Shown here piece by piece: positions 21,229 through 29,215 of a stretch of DNA of 64,000 bases. Made by a program: the position numbers and the translations under genes. This DNA is from Paracoccaceae bacterium (GTDB lineage: Bacteria > Pseudomonadota > Alphaproteobacteria > Rhodobacterales > Rhodobacteraceae), in assembly GCA_030148225.1 (NCBI GenBank), contig JASBTX010000033.1, positions 124,001-188,000 of the forward strand, written 5' to 3'. The notes under the pieces are model-generated. The model was not told the origin of the DNA and made no database searches. It was given only the letters and a program-made list of their open reading frames with translations. Position 1 is the stretch's first letter. Every line of letters starts with the position of its first letter.

Positions 21229-21936
21229 ATGGAACGAATTTCTGTTGATCCCCCTGTCCCGAGTTTTGCGCGCTGGCGGAAAATCCGGGAACGCACGCCC
21301 GGCGCCACCATCATGCGCGCCATGCAGTACGAGGCATTGGAAGGCGTGGCTTTTACAGGCCGTTTACTGGATTTCGGCGGCGGTGCGCGCGCCAGCTATG
21401 GCCGGTATCTGGAAGGGGCGGACGAGATACTTTCGGTCAATATCGATGATGAGTTTCAGCCCACCCATGTTGTACCACCGGGCGGGGTGTTGCCTTTTGA
21501 CGATGATCATTTTGACCACGTGGTCTGCCTGAATGTGCTTGAGCATGTCTATGACAGCCGGTTTGTGCTGGATGAGCTGTTCCGGGTACTGAAACCGGGC
21601 GGCATTCTGGTGATCGCGGTGCCTTTCATGTATCGCATCCATGGTCATCCCGATGACTATTCGCGCCACACCGATAGCTGGTGGTTCGAAACGCTGGAGC
21701 GGACGGGTTTCACACGCGCCGAGATCACCCCGCAGGTCTGGGGCCGCGCCACATCGGCACGGCTTATCGGGGGCCATGGCAATTTTCTGGTCAAGCGGCT
21801 GAACACATGGCGGTCTATGCTGCATGATATCCTGTTTGCCCGGCTGGTGATGCCGGGGCAGGATACCTATCGGGGCCGTCGTGCTCGGCGTATCCTGAAC
21901 GTGCCCTGCGGATGGTTCATGCAGGCCACGAAATAG
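21229..21936 (+). CDS. Class I SAM-dependent methyltransferase
   Basis: The 235-residue protein has a Rossmann-type methyltransferase core. LLDFGGGARASYG near residues 45-57 is motif I, and the FDHVVCLNVLEHV segment near 97-109 is a typical acidic motif of methyltransferase family 11. VLKPGGILVIAVP follows. It sits between glycosyltransferases, so it may methylate a sugar or a lipid-linked glycan. The substrate is not determinable. Confidence 0.82.
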   Translation: MERISVDPPVPSFARWRKIRERTPGATIMRAMQYEALEGVAFTGRLLDFGGGARASYGRYLEGADEILSVNIDDEFQPTHVVPPGGVLPFDDDHFDHVVCLNVLEHVYDSRFVLDELFRVLKPGGILVIAVPFMYRIHGHPDDYSRHTDSWWFETLERTGFTRAEITPQVWGRATSARLIGGHGNFLVKRLNTWRSMLHDILFARLVMPGQDTYRGRRARRILNVPCGWFMQATK

Positions 21937-21940
21937 CGCG

Positions 21941-22699
21941 ATGTGGCCGATCCTGATCATCAACATGGCCGACAATGCCGCCCGGATGGCCGTGGCAGCC
22001 GGACAAATGCAGGCGCTGGGCCTGGAATATGAGCGCGTCGAGGCGGTGGATGGCCGTATCCTGCAGGGTGAGGCGCTGACGGCGGTTTATGATGCCCGGG
22101 CCAACCGCAAATTCGCCAAACATCCGTTGGTCGGGCCAGAGATTGGCTGCTATCTCAGCCATATCAAGTGCTGGAAACGGATCGCGGCAGGTGATGCCGG
22201 GGGTGCGGTCATCCTTGAGGATGACTTTCATGCTGAATCCAGCCTGCCAGGCGTTATTTCCGCGCTTTCTGAAGATGCGGGCTGGGATATTGCGAAACTC
22301 TTTGCCTTTGATCCCGATGCGCCGATGGATGATGTGCGTCTGCTGACGGGAGATCACAGTATCGGGTTGCCGCATCGGGTGCCGTCAACCACGCTTGGCT
22401 ATGCGATCACACGCGATGCGGCGGCGCGGCTGGCGCAATCGTCGCTGCCGTTTTACCGGCCAATCGACGAGGATCACAAATTCTATTGGGAGCACGACCT
22501 GACCGTGGCGCTGGTGCGGCCCGTGCCCCTTATCGTCGGTGATCAGACAGCCGAAAGCGGCACGATCGGCGATGTGCGCAAAGCCAATCTGCAACAGGAC
22601 GGGCGCTCGGCGCTGATGCGCGGGCTGGCCAATCTGCGCTATCGCCTGAGCTATCGCTGGGGGTTGATGCGGGCACGGCGCGGGCGGGGCGGCGCCTGA
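21941..22699 (+). CDS. Glycosyltransferase family 25 protein (first copy)
   Basis: The 252-residue protein has the GT25 pattern of LPS-modifying galactosyl- and glucosyltransferases. It begins with the IINMADNAARM segment. The VEAVDG motif is near residues 33-38, EIGCYLSHIKCW near 67-78 and the acidic donor site VILEDDFH near 90-97. It starts 4 bases after the methyltransferase stop and shares a TGATG overlap with the next gene. A paralogue lies at 24,752-25,525, on the far side of two GT4 genes. Confidence 0.82.
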   Translation: MWPILIINMADNAARMAVAAGQMQALGLEYERVEAVDGRILQGEALTAVYDARANRKFAKHPLVGPEIGCYLSHIKCWKRIAAGDAGGAVILEDDFHAESSLPGVISALSEDAGWDIAKLFAFDPDAPMDDVRLLTGDHSIGLPHRVPSTTLGYAITRDAAARLAQSSLPFYRPIDEDHKFYWEHDLTVALVRPVPLIVGDQTAESGTIGDVRKANLQQDGRSALMRGLANLRYRLSYRWGLMRARRGRGGA

Positions 22700-23727
22700 T
22701 GACCCACCGCATCCTGCAATTCATGCTGGGCAATGATGGCGGTACCGAGCGGTTTTTCGTGAAACTGGCCAATGCCTTTCACGAGGCCGGGGCAGAACAG
22801 CGGTTTCTGGTGCGCCCCAACCGGGTCTGGCAGGCAGAGATTGCCGATTGTGGCAGGTTGCACTGGGGCTACAACCCGGCAAGCCCCGTGTTGCAATGGC
22901 GGATGAAGCAACTAACCCGCCGATGGAAGCCCGACATGATCCTGGCGTGGCGCGCGCCGCAATCCAAGCTGATACCGGATGATCCCCATCCGCTGAGGCT
23001 GACGCGACAGGGCGACAATCCCATCCATCTGCGCAATTTCACAAATAACGATGCGCTGGTCGCCAATGTACCCTCGATTCGCGACCATTGCCTGTCGTTG
23101 GGATGGGACCGGCCTGTTCACCTGATCTCGAACTTTGCGACGCTGAACGCGCCCCGGCCAATTGATCGCCGGTTGCTGGATACGCCCGAAGATGCGCATG
23201 TCGTGTGTGGGGTTGGCCGGTTTGACCGGACGAAAGGATTTCAGGAACTTGTCCGCGCAGTCGCGCCGCATGACGATATCTGGCTTTGGCTGGTTGGTGA
23301 TGGAAACGAGCGCGAAGCATTGGGCCGGTTGGTCGATCAACTGGGCATGGCCGGTCGGACGCGGTTCGCGGGCTGGGTTGAGAATTCACAGGACTATATC
23401 GCGGCGGCCAATCAGTTCTGTATCCCGTCGCAACGCGAAGCGCTGGGCAATGTATTGCTGGAGGCATGGGCAGGCGGCATCCCGTCTGTTTCGACGCGTT
23501 TTGACGGCGCGAGGTGGTACGCCACGCATGAAAAGGACTGTCTCTTGGTTGATATCGACGATGTCGGGGCCATGTCGCAATCGATCCGGCGTATCCGGGA
23601 TAATCCGGCGCTTGCCCGGGCACTGGTTGCGGGGGCGCACGAGACGCTGGAGACGAAATTTTCCAAACGCGCCATTGTCGGGCAGTATTTCGATCTGATC
23701 GAAGCGCATAAGGCGGCACGGATATGA
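22699..23727 (+). CDS. GT4 glycosyltransferase (first tandem copy)
   Basis: The 342-residue protein has a GT-B fold. GRFDRTKGFQELVRAVA near residues 174-190 and the EALGNVLLEAWAGGIP segment near 248-263 mark the nucleotide-sugar site. It is clearly paralogous to the next gene: both share GGxERFFV near the N-terminus, a PxRxWxxE block, an asparagine-rich HLxNFxNND segment and E(A/P)LGNVxLExW. It overlaps its neighbours on both sides, so it belongs to one translationally coupled run. Donor and acceptor are unknown. Confidence 0.8.
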   Translation: MTHRILQFMLGNDGGTERFFVKLANAFHEAGAEQRFLVRPNRVWQAEIADCGRLHWGYNPASPVLQWRMKQLTRRWKPDMILAWRAPQSKLIPDDPHPLRLTRQGDNPIHLRNFTNNDALVANVPSIRDHCLSLGWDRPVHLISNFATLNAPRPIDRRLLDTPEDAHVVCGVGRFDRTKGFQELVRAVAPHDDIWLWLVGDGNEREALGRLVDQLGMAGRTRFAGWVENSQDYIAAANQFCIPSQREALGNVLLEAWAGGIPSVSTRFDGARWYATHEKDCLLVDIDDVGAMSQSIRRIRDNPALARALVAGAHETLETKFSKRAIVGQYFDLIEAHKAARI

Positions 23728-24755
23728 CGCGCAAGATCCTGCATATGCATTTCGGTAAAGAGGGCGGCGCCGAACGGTTTTTCGTCAACCTTGTCGAGGG
23801 GTTTCAGGAACGTGGGCTGGATCAGCGCTTTGTCATCCGGCCTGATCGCCTGTGGCGGGATGAAGTGGCACAGCTGGGCCCGGTCTATGAGAATAATTTT
23901 CGCCAGATATCCCTCTCACGGCTGATATTCACGCGAAAAATCAACCGGATAATCCGTGACTGGCAGCCGGATGTCATCATGGCGTGGATGTCGCGCGCCT
24001 CAAAGCTGATGCCGCATGAATCTAATGCTGTACGGCTGACGCGGCTGGGGGATTATCCGCGCCATCTGAAGAATTTTCAGAACAATGACCACATTGTCTC
24101 GAACGTGCCCGGCATTGCCGAGGCATGTACCGCGCTGGGCTGGGATCGGGGGCTGCACGTCATTTCGAATTTCGTGCGCGATGTCGATATCAGGCCGGTT
24201 CAGCGGCGCGACATGGATACACCGGATGATGCGTTTCTGGTGGTCGGGTCGGGCCGGTTTGTCGGGCGCAAGGGGTTTGATACGTTGGTCAGGGCCATTG
24301 CGCGGGTGCCCGATGCCTATCTCTGGCTGGTGGGTGACGGGCCGGATCGCGGAATGTTGCAGGCCAAGGTTGTTGAGCTGGGGCTGGTTGACCGGGTCCG
24401 CTTTGCCGGATGGGTGGACGAGGCCATGCATTATGTCGCGGCGGGGGATCTGTTTGTCATGCCGTCGCGGCACGAGCCACTGGGCAATGTCATCCTCGAA
24501 AGCTGGAAGGCAGGCGTCCCGGTTGTCACCACCCGGTCCGAAGGGCCGACATGGTTTGTCGAAGATGAAAAAGACGCGCTGATGGTCGATATTGACGATG
24601 CCGAAGGGATGGCAGCGGCGATCGAGCGTATTCGTACCCGACCAGCGCTGGGCCAGAGCATGGCGCAGGCAGGTGCCGCCAAGCTGGCCGAGAGCTTTAC
24701 GCGCGACAGGATACTGGATCAGTATCTTAGCCTCTTTGCGGGCCGGGACCCGTGA
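23724..24755 (+). CDS. GT4 glycosyltransferase (second tandem copy)
   Basis: The 343-residue protein matches the preceding gene along its whole length, including GGAERFFV near residues 13-20, GRFVGRKGFDTLVRAIA and EPLGNVILESWKAGVP. The ATGA overlap with the previous gene and the GTGA overlap with the next suggest coupled translation. The two copies have diverged clearly, so they probably act on different acceptors or make successive linkages. Function beyond sugar transfer is inference. Confidence 0.8.
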   Translation: MTRKILHMHFGKEGGAERFFVNLVEGFQERGLDQRFVIRPDRLWRDEVAQLGPVYENNFRQISLSRLIFTRKINRIIRDWQPDVIMAWMSRASKLMPHESNAVRLTRLGDYPRHLKNFQNNDHIVSNVPGIAEACTALGWDRGLHVISNFVRDVDIRPVQRRDMDTPDDAFLVVGSGRFVGRKGFDTLVRAIARVPDAYLWLVGDGPDRGMLQAKVVELGLVDRVRFAGWVDEAMHYVAAGDLFVMPSRHEPLGNVILESWKAGVPVVTTRSEGPTWFVEDEKDALMVDIDDAEGMAAAIERIRTRPALGQSMAQAGAAKLAESFTRDRILDQYLSLFAGRDP

Positions 24756-25525
24756 AGGTTCTGATCATCAACATGGCCCGGTCTACCGATCGTCTGGCGT
24801 TTCAGACCGCGCAGATGCAGGCGCTGGGCATGGACTGGGAGAGGATCGAGGCGGTCACGCCCGACACCCTGACACCGCCTGCGGATGATCCGGTCTGGAC
24901 CCGGTGGCAACGGCCGCTCAGGGTGACCGAGATGGCGCTGATGGCATCGCACTGGGCGGCGTGGGAAAGGGTTCTGACGCTGAATGCGCCTTGCCTGATC
25001 CTCGAGGATGATGCGGTTCTGGCCAGTGATCTGCCCGATTTCCTGTCCCGCATCGCCGCGAGGGACGATATCGATCACCTTTCGCTGGAAACGCGTGGAA
25101 GGAAGAAGATGGTAGGACGTATCCTGCACGCCCCGGGGATACGGCGGCTGGTGCAGGACCGCACCGGATCAGCGGCCTATGTCCTGTTACCGTCCGGGGC
25201 GCGCAAACTGTTGCTGAGGACCCGCAGGCAGCCGGCCCCGTCGGATGCGGCGATCAGCGGCACCTATGCGTTGCGATCCTATCAGGCCGACCCGGCGCTG
25301 TCGGTTCAGCTTGATTTCTGTGAATATTACGATTTGCCCTGCCCGATGCCGGCCCCGTCAACCATCGATGCAGTCAAGAAACCACCCAACGCCACCCTGG
25401 CCCAGCGGCGGCGGCGGATCATGGCGCAGATCGTCATGGGATTGCGGATGATTGCCCATTTGCCGGTGGCACGGCGCGCCCATGTCAGGCCCGCGCAACA
25501 TTGGCCCGGGATCATGCTGAAATAG
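24752..25525 (+). CDS. Glycosyltransferase family 25 protein (second copy)
   Basis: The 257-residue protein begins with a GTG and LIINMARSTDRL, followed by QALGMDWERIEAV near residues 29-41 and the acidic motif LILEDDAVL near 88-96. It is a diverged paralogue of the GT25 gene at 21,941. It closes the run GT25-GT4-GT4-GT25. Sugar and acceptor are unknown, but GT25 enzymes usually modify LPS or capsule. Confidence 0.8.
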   Translation: MKVLIINMARSTDRLAFQTAQMQALGMDWERIEAVTPDTLTPPADDPVWTRWQRPLRVTEMALMASHWAAWERVLTLNAPCLILEDDAVLASDLPDFLSRIAARDDIDHLSLETRGRKKMVGRILHAPGIRRLVQDRTGSAAYVLLPSGARKLLLRTRRQPAPSDAAISGTYALRSYQADPALSVQLDFCEYYDLPCPMPAPSTIDAVKKPPNATLAQRRRRIMAQIVMGLRMIAHLPVARRAHVRPAQHWPGIMLK

Positions 25526-25595
25526 CGGCTGACCTCTTTTCATTCCCCGCCGCCTTGGTTAGGGGAACCGCGTCCAAACACTCAGGAGACCCGAT

Positions 25596-26618
25596 ATGGG
25601 CTATCGAATCGTCGTCGTGGGCGCCACAGGCAATGTGGGCCACGAAATGCTGAATATCCTGGCCGAGCGCCAGTTCCCCGTGGATGAGATTGCGGCGCTG
25701 GCGTCGCGCAAATCGCTGGGAACCGAGGTCAGCTTTGGCGACACCACCCTGAAGACAAAGGATTTGGACAGCTTTGACTTCACCGGCTGGGATATCGCGC
25801 TGTTTGCCATCGGATCGGACGCGACAAAGAAATACGCGCCCAAGGCCGCAGCGTCGGGCTGTGTGGTGATCGATAATTCGTCACTGTATCGTTATGATCC
25901 CGAGGTGCCGCTGGTGGTTCCCGAGGTCAATCCCGAGGCGGTCGAGCAATATGCCAACAAGAACATCATCGCCAACCCCAACTGCTCCACCGCGCAGATG
26001 GTCGTCGCGCTGAAGCCGCTGCATGACCGGGCAACGATCAAACGGGTGGTCGTTTCGACCTATCAGTCGGTATCGGGCGCGGGCAAGGAAGGGATGGACG
26101 AGCTGTGGGATCAGACCAAGGCCATCTACAACCCCGTGACCGAAGTACCGCCCGCCAAATTCCAGAAACAGATCGCGTTCAACGTGATCCCGCATATCGA
26201 TGTGTTCATGGAGGACGGCACCACCAAGGAAGAGTGGAAAATGGTGGCTGAGACCAAAAAGATCGTGGACCCCAGGATCAAGGTCACGGCGACCTGCGTC
26301 AGGGTTCCTGTCTTTGTCGGGCATTCCGAGGCCGTGAATATCGAGTTCGAGGAGTTCCTGGACGAGGATGAGGCCCGCGATATCCTGCGCGAGGCGCCGG
26401 GGATCATGGTTGTCGATAAGCGCGAGGCCGGTGGCTATACCACGCCGGTCGAATGCGTGGGTGACTATGCGACATTCATCAGCCGCATCCGTCAGGACAG
26501 CACCATCGACAACGGCCTGAACCTGTGGTGCGTCAGCGACAACCTGCGCAAGGGCGCGGCACTGAACGCCGTGCAGATCGCCGAAACGCTGGGCCAGCGG
26601 GTGCTGAAAAAGGGGTGA
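25596..26618 (+). CDS. asd: Aspartate-semialdehyde dehydrogenase
   Basis: The enzyme makes aspartate semialdehyde for lysine, diaminopimelate, threonine and methionine synthesis. The NADP-binding motif GATGNVGHEML is at residues 9-19 and the catalytic cysteine is C130 in NPNCSTAQM. The 340-residue length is normal. The gene stands alone after the glycosyltransferase run, with a 70-base gap that likely holds its promoter. Confidence 0.95.
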   Translation: MGYRIVVVGATGNVGHEMLNILAERQFPVDEIAALASRKSLGTEVSFGDTTLKTKDLDSFDFTGWDIALFAIGSDATKKYAPKAAASGCVVIDNSSLYRYDPEVPLVVPEVNPEAVEQYANKNIIANPNCSTAQMVVALKPLHDRATIKRVVVSTYQSVSGAGKEGMDELWDQTKAIYNPVTEVPPAKFQKQIAFNVIPHIDVFMEDGTTKEEWKMVAETKKIVDPRIKVTATCVRVPVFVGHSEAVNIEFEEFLDEDEARDILREAPGIMVVDKREAGGYTTPVECVGDYATFISRIRQDSTIDNGLNLWCVSDNLRKGAALNAVQIAETLGQRVLKKG

Positions 26619-26638
26619 ATGCCGCCTGAATACCGGTC

Positions 26639-26660
26639 GGGCCGGAATTGTTTCCGGCCC
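26639..26660. terminator. Hairpin after asd
   Basis: A perfect 9-base-pair stem (GGGCCGGAA / TTCCGGCCC) with loop TTGT lies 20 bases after the asd stop. No T-run follows on the plus strand, so it is a weak candidate for an intrinsic terminator or an mRNA-stabilising hairpin. Confidence 0.45.
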
Positions 26661-26751
26661 TGCCGCGGGTGTTTGACGGGCCGCGACGGATAAACCTGCC
26701 CATTTCCCTCGCAATTCAGACAACTTTAAGATTAACTGGCGTCAAATCTGT

Positions 26752-26765
26752 TCCGGTGAACCGGA
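26752..26765. promoter_or_regulatory. Perfect palindrome upstream of the DNA methyltransferase gene
   Basis: TCCGGT-GA-ACCGGA is a perfect dyad with 6-base arms. It ends 13 bases before the methyltransferase ATG and just ahead of the GAGAGG ribosome site. Its place suggests an operator or a site bound by the gene product itself. That role is inferred. Confidence 0.4.
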
Positions 26766-26778
26766 CCGAGAGGCGGCG

Positions 26779-28407
26779 ATGGGCAATCATCTGTATTACG
26801 GCGACAACCTGAATGTGCTGCGTGACAGCATCAAGGACGAATCTGTCGATCTGATTTATCTCGACCCGCCGTTCAACTCCAACGCCTCGTACAACGTGCT
26901 GTTCAAGGGCCCAAAGGGGAATGAAAGCGCCGCCCAGATCGAGGCGTTTGACGACACCTGGCACTGGACCGACGCGGCGGAAGAGGCGTTTGGCGAGGTT
27001 CTGCGTTCCGGCAATGGCGCGGCGGCGGAGATGCTGCGCGCCATGCGCAGCTTTCTGGGTGAGAATGACATGATGGCCTATCTGTCGATGATGGCCGTGC
27101 GGCTTCTGGAATTACACCGGGTCCTGAAACCCACCGGCAGCCTCTATCTGCATTGCGACCCGACGGCGAGCCACTATCTGAAGATATTGCTGGATGCGGT
27201 GTTTGGGGCGCGGAATTTTCGCAATGAAATTGTTTGGCAGCGAAGTACTGGAAAATCATTGATGTCGGTTCGGCTGCCGACAAACCATGACGTGATTCTT
27301 AGCTATCCCAAATCGGATGAATATGTTTGGAATCAAGAAAAACTATACATTCCGTACAATGCTTCGGACCTGCCCGCGAAAACAGCCAATAAGTACCGTT
27401 ACAAGGACAAGGGTGGCCGTCTCTTTCGGTTAGACAGTCTCATTAATCCTAACTCTAACCGTCCAAATCTCACCTACGAATTTCTCGGGGTAACTCGAGT
27501 TTGGCGTTGGACACGGGAGCGCATGCAAAAAGCGTATGAAGACGGAATTGTTGTTCAAACTTCGCCGGGCCGCGTCCCGCAAATGAAGAGATACCTTGAT
27601 GAGCAAGAAGGCATTCCAATCTCCGATGTTTGGACTGACATCCCTCCAATCAACTCACGCGCCCAAGAACGCCTCGGCTACCCCACGCAAAAACCCGTCG
27701 CCCTCCTCGAACGTATCGTCAACGCCTCCTCCAACGAAGGCGACATCGTGCTCGACCCGTTCTGCGGCTGCGGCACCACGGTTCACGCCGCCGAAAAACT
27801 GAACCGCCAGTGGATCGGCATCGACGTCACCCATCTCGCCATCGGCCTGATCGAAAAGCGCCTGCGCGATGCCTTCCCCAAAGTCGCCTTCACCACCCAC
27901 GGCGTGCCGCAGGATATCTCCGGTGCCCGCGATCTGGCGAACCGGGGCCGTGCGGACAAGAACTATTATTTCGAATTCGAGAAATGGGCGCTGTCGCTGA
28001 TCAATGCCCAGCCCGGCAATCTGGGCAAAAAGGGGGCTGATCGGGGCATCGACGGCAATATCTATTTCGCCAAAACGGCGCGCGCCATCGTCTCGGTCAA
28101 GGCCGGTGAAAATATCGGCGTGGCGATGATCCGCGATCTGCGCGGCGTGATCGAGCGGGAAGACGCGGAAATCGGTGTTTTCCTTACCCTGACCCCGCCC
28201 AAGAAGACCATGGTCGCCGAGGCCGCCGCCGCCGGTCAATGCGAAGTCGACGGGTTCGATCCGGTGCCGCGCATTCAGATTGTCACCATCGAGGACGCGC
28301 TGGAACTGCGCGACCGCGCCGTGCGCCTGCCGCTGCGCCGCGCCGATACATTCAAGGCCGCCGCCCGCGAAGAGGATAGCACAGCCCAGGGCAAGCTGGA
28401 TATCTGA
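26779..28407 (+). CDS. Site-specific DNA methyltransferase fused to a C-terminal Mrr-like nuclease domain
   Basis: The 542-residue protein begins as a beta-class amino-methyltransferase. The catalytic DPPF is at residues 29-32 and the SAM-binding DPFCGCGTT comes later, at 326-334, followed by WIGID. Between them, residues about 150-296 form the target-recognition region, which has visibly lower GC than both flanks. From about residue 395 a second domain begins. GADRGIDGNIYF (419-430) and IVSVKAG (437-443) resemble the D...(x)xK core of Mrr-type restriction endonucleases, except that serine occupies the usual E/Q position. RDLRGVIERE and a GVFLTL strand follow. No separate restriction gene is nearby. 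It could be a one-protein restriction-modification or DNA-processing system, or an orphan methyltransferase with a DNA-binding tail. Confidence 0.85.
   Translation: MGNHLYYGDNLNVLRDSIKDESVDLIYLDPPFNSNASYNVLFKGPKGNESAAQIEAFDDTWHWTDAAEEAFGEVLRSGNGAAAEMLRAMRSFLGENDMMAYLSMMAVRLLELHRVLKPTGSLYLHCDPTASHYLKILLDAVFGARNFRNEIVWQRSTGKSLMSVRLPTNHDVILSYPKSDEYVWNQEKLYIPYNASDLPAKTANKYRYKDKGGRLFRLDSLINPNSNRPNLTYEFLGVTRVWRWTRERMQKAYEDGIVVQTSPGRVPQMKRYLDEQEGIPISDVWTDIPPINSRAQERLGYPTQKPVALLERIVNASSNEGDIVLDPFCGCGTTVHAAEKLNRQWIGIDVTHLAIGLIEKRLRDAFPKVAFTTHGVPQDISGARDLANRGRADKNYYFEFEKWALSLINAQPGNLGKKGADRGIDGNIYFAKTARAIVSVKAGENIGVAMIRDLRGVIEREDAEIGVFLTLTPPKKTMVAEAAAAGQCEVDGFDPVPRIQIVTIEDALELRDRAVRLPLRRADTFKAAAREEDSTAQGKLDI
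27225..27665 (+). other. AT-rich target-recognition segment within the methyltransferase gene
   Basis: This internal part of the gene has many A/T-ending codons (for example aaa, cta, gaa, aat), whereas both flanks use C/G-ending codons like the rest of the region. The edges match the boundaries of the specificity domain, between the methyltransferase core motifs and GYPTQKP. It looks like a specificity segment replaced by recombination from an AT-richer source. Confidence 0.65.
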
Positions 28408-28425
28408 CGCAGGTTAAGCGCGTGA

Positions 28426-29073
28426 TCAGACCGGGGCAAAGCCGCCGGTGTCGGGATCGTACTGGTTCAGGCTGCCTTCGCCGATATCGGTCCAGAGACC
28501 GTGCAGCGACAGAGAGTTGTCTTCGACCGCTGCCTTCACGAACGGGAAGGTCATCAGGTTTTCGAGCGAGACGATGACCGCCTGATGTTCAAGCGCCTTG
28601 ATCCGGGTCTCTTCCTCTTTGATATCCGCGACACGGCCATAGCCTTCGCGCAGGATGTCCATCCAGCGCCCGACGAACGAGGATTTCTCCTCGAGCTCGG
28701 GCGCGGCGCCTGAACACATGTCATGGCAGCCTCGGACACCGCCGCAGCTGGAATGGCCAAGAACGATCAGATGCGCGACCTTGAGCGCGGTGACCGCGTA
28801 TTCCACCGCCGCAGAGGTGCCGTGCGGCTCTCCGTCGGGTTCATAGGGCGGCACGAGGTTGGCGACATTGCGGTGAATAAAGAACTCACCCTGTTCGGCA
28901 CCGAATATCGACGTGGCGTGAACGCGGCTGTCGCAGCAGGAAATCACCATCGCACGCGGATGCTGACCGTCGGCCAGTTTCAGATACCAGGCCTTGTTTT
29001 CGGCATAGGTCGTTGCCTTCCAGCCGTGATAGCGCTGGCGAAGATAGGCAGGGAGGGGTTTGGCGTGGTTCAT
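28426..29073 (-). CDS. Beta-class carbonic anhydrase
   Basis: The enzyme interconverts CO2 and bicarbonate. Zinc ligands of the beta class are visible: C47 in CCDSR, then H107 and C110 in GHSSCGG. The Asp-Arg dyad is D48/R50. The 215-residue length is normal. It is transcribed towards the methyltransferase gene and is divergent from the aminopeptidase, with a 142-base gap between their start codons. Confidence 0.94.
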   Translation of the reverse strand: MNHAKPLPAYLRQRYHGWKATTYAENKAWYLKLADGQHPRAMVISCCDSRVHATSIFGAEQGEFFIHRNVANLVPPYEPDGEPHGTSAAVEYAVTALKVAHLIVLGHSSCGGVRGCHDMCSGAAPELEEKSSFVGRWMDILREGYGRVADIKEEETRIKALEHQAVIVSLENLMTFPFVKAAVEDNSLSLHGLWTDIGEGSLNQYDPDTGGFAPV

Positions 29074-29215
29074 GCGTCAAGCTCCTGTTGTTGCGGTGAC
29101 ATGTAGTGCCCATGAGCCCGAAGAGCGAGAAGTTTTTTGCAGGTGCAGCACCAAACGGGTCTGGTACACGGGCACCGGATGGGCATGATGGGGCGAAACA
29201 GCCGGGGGCAAAGAC

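Noticed and set aside
18182..25525. Glycan gene block as a horizontally acquired island
   Set aside because: Base composition and codon style match the flanking housekeeping genes, and I saw no integrase, tRNA or repeats at its edges.
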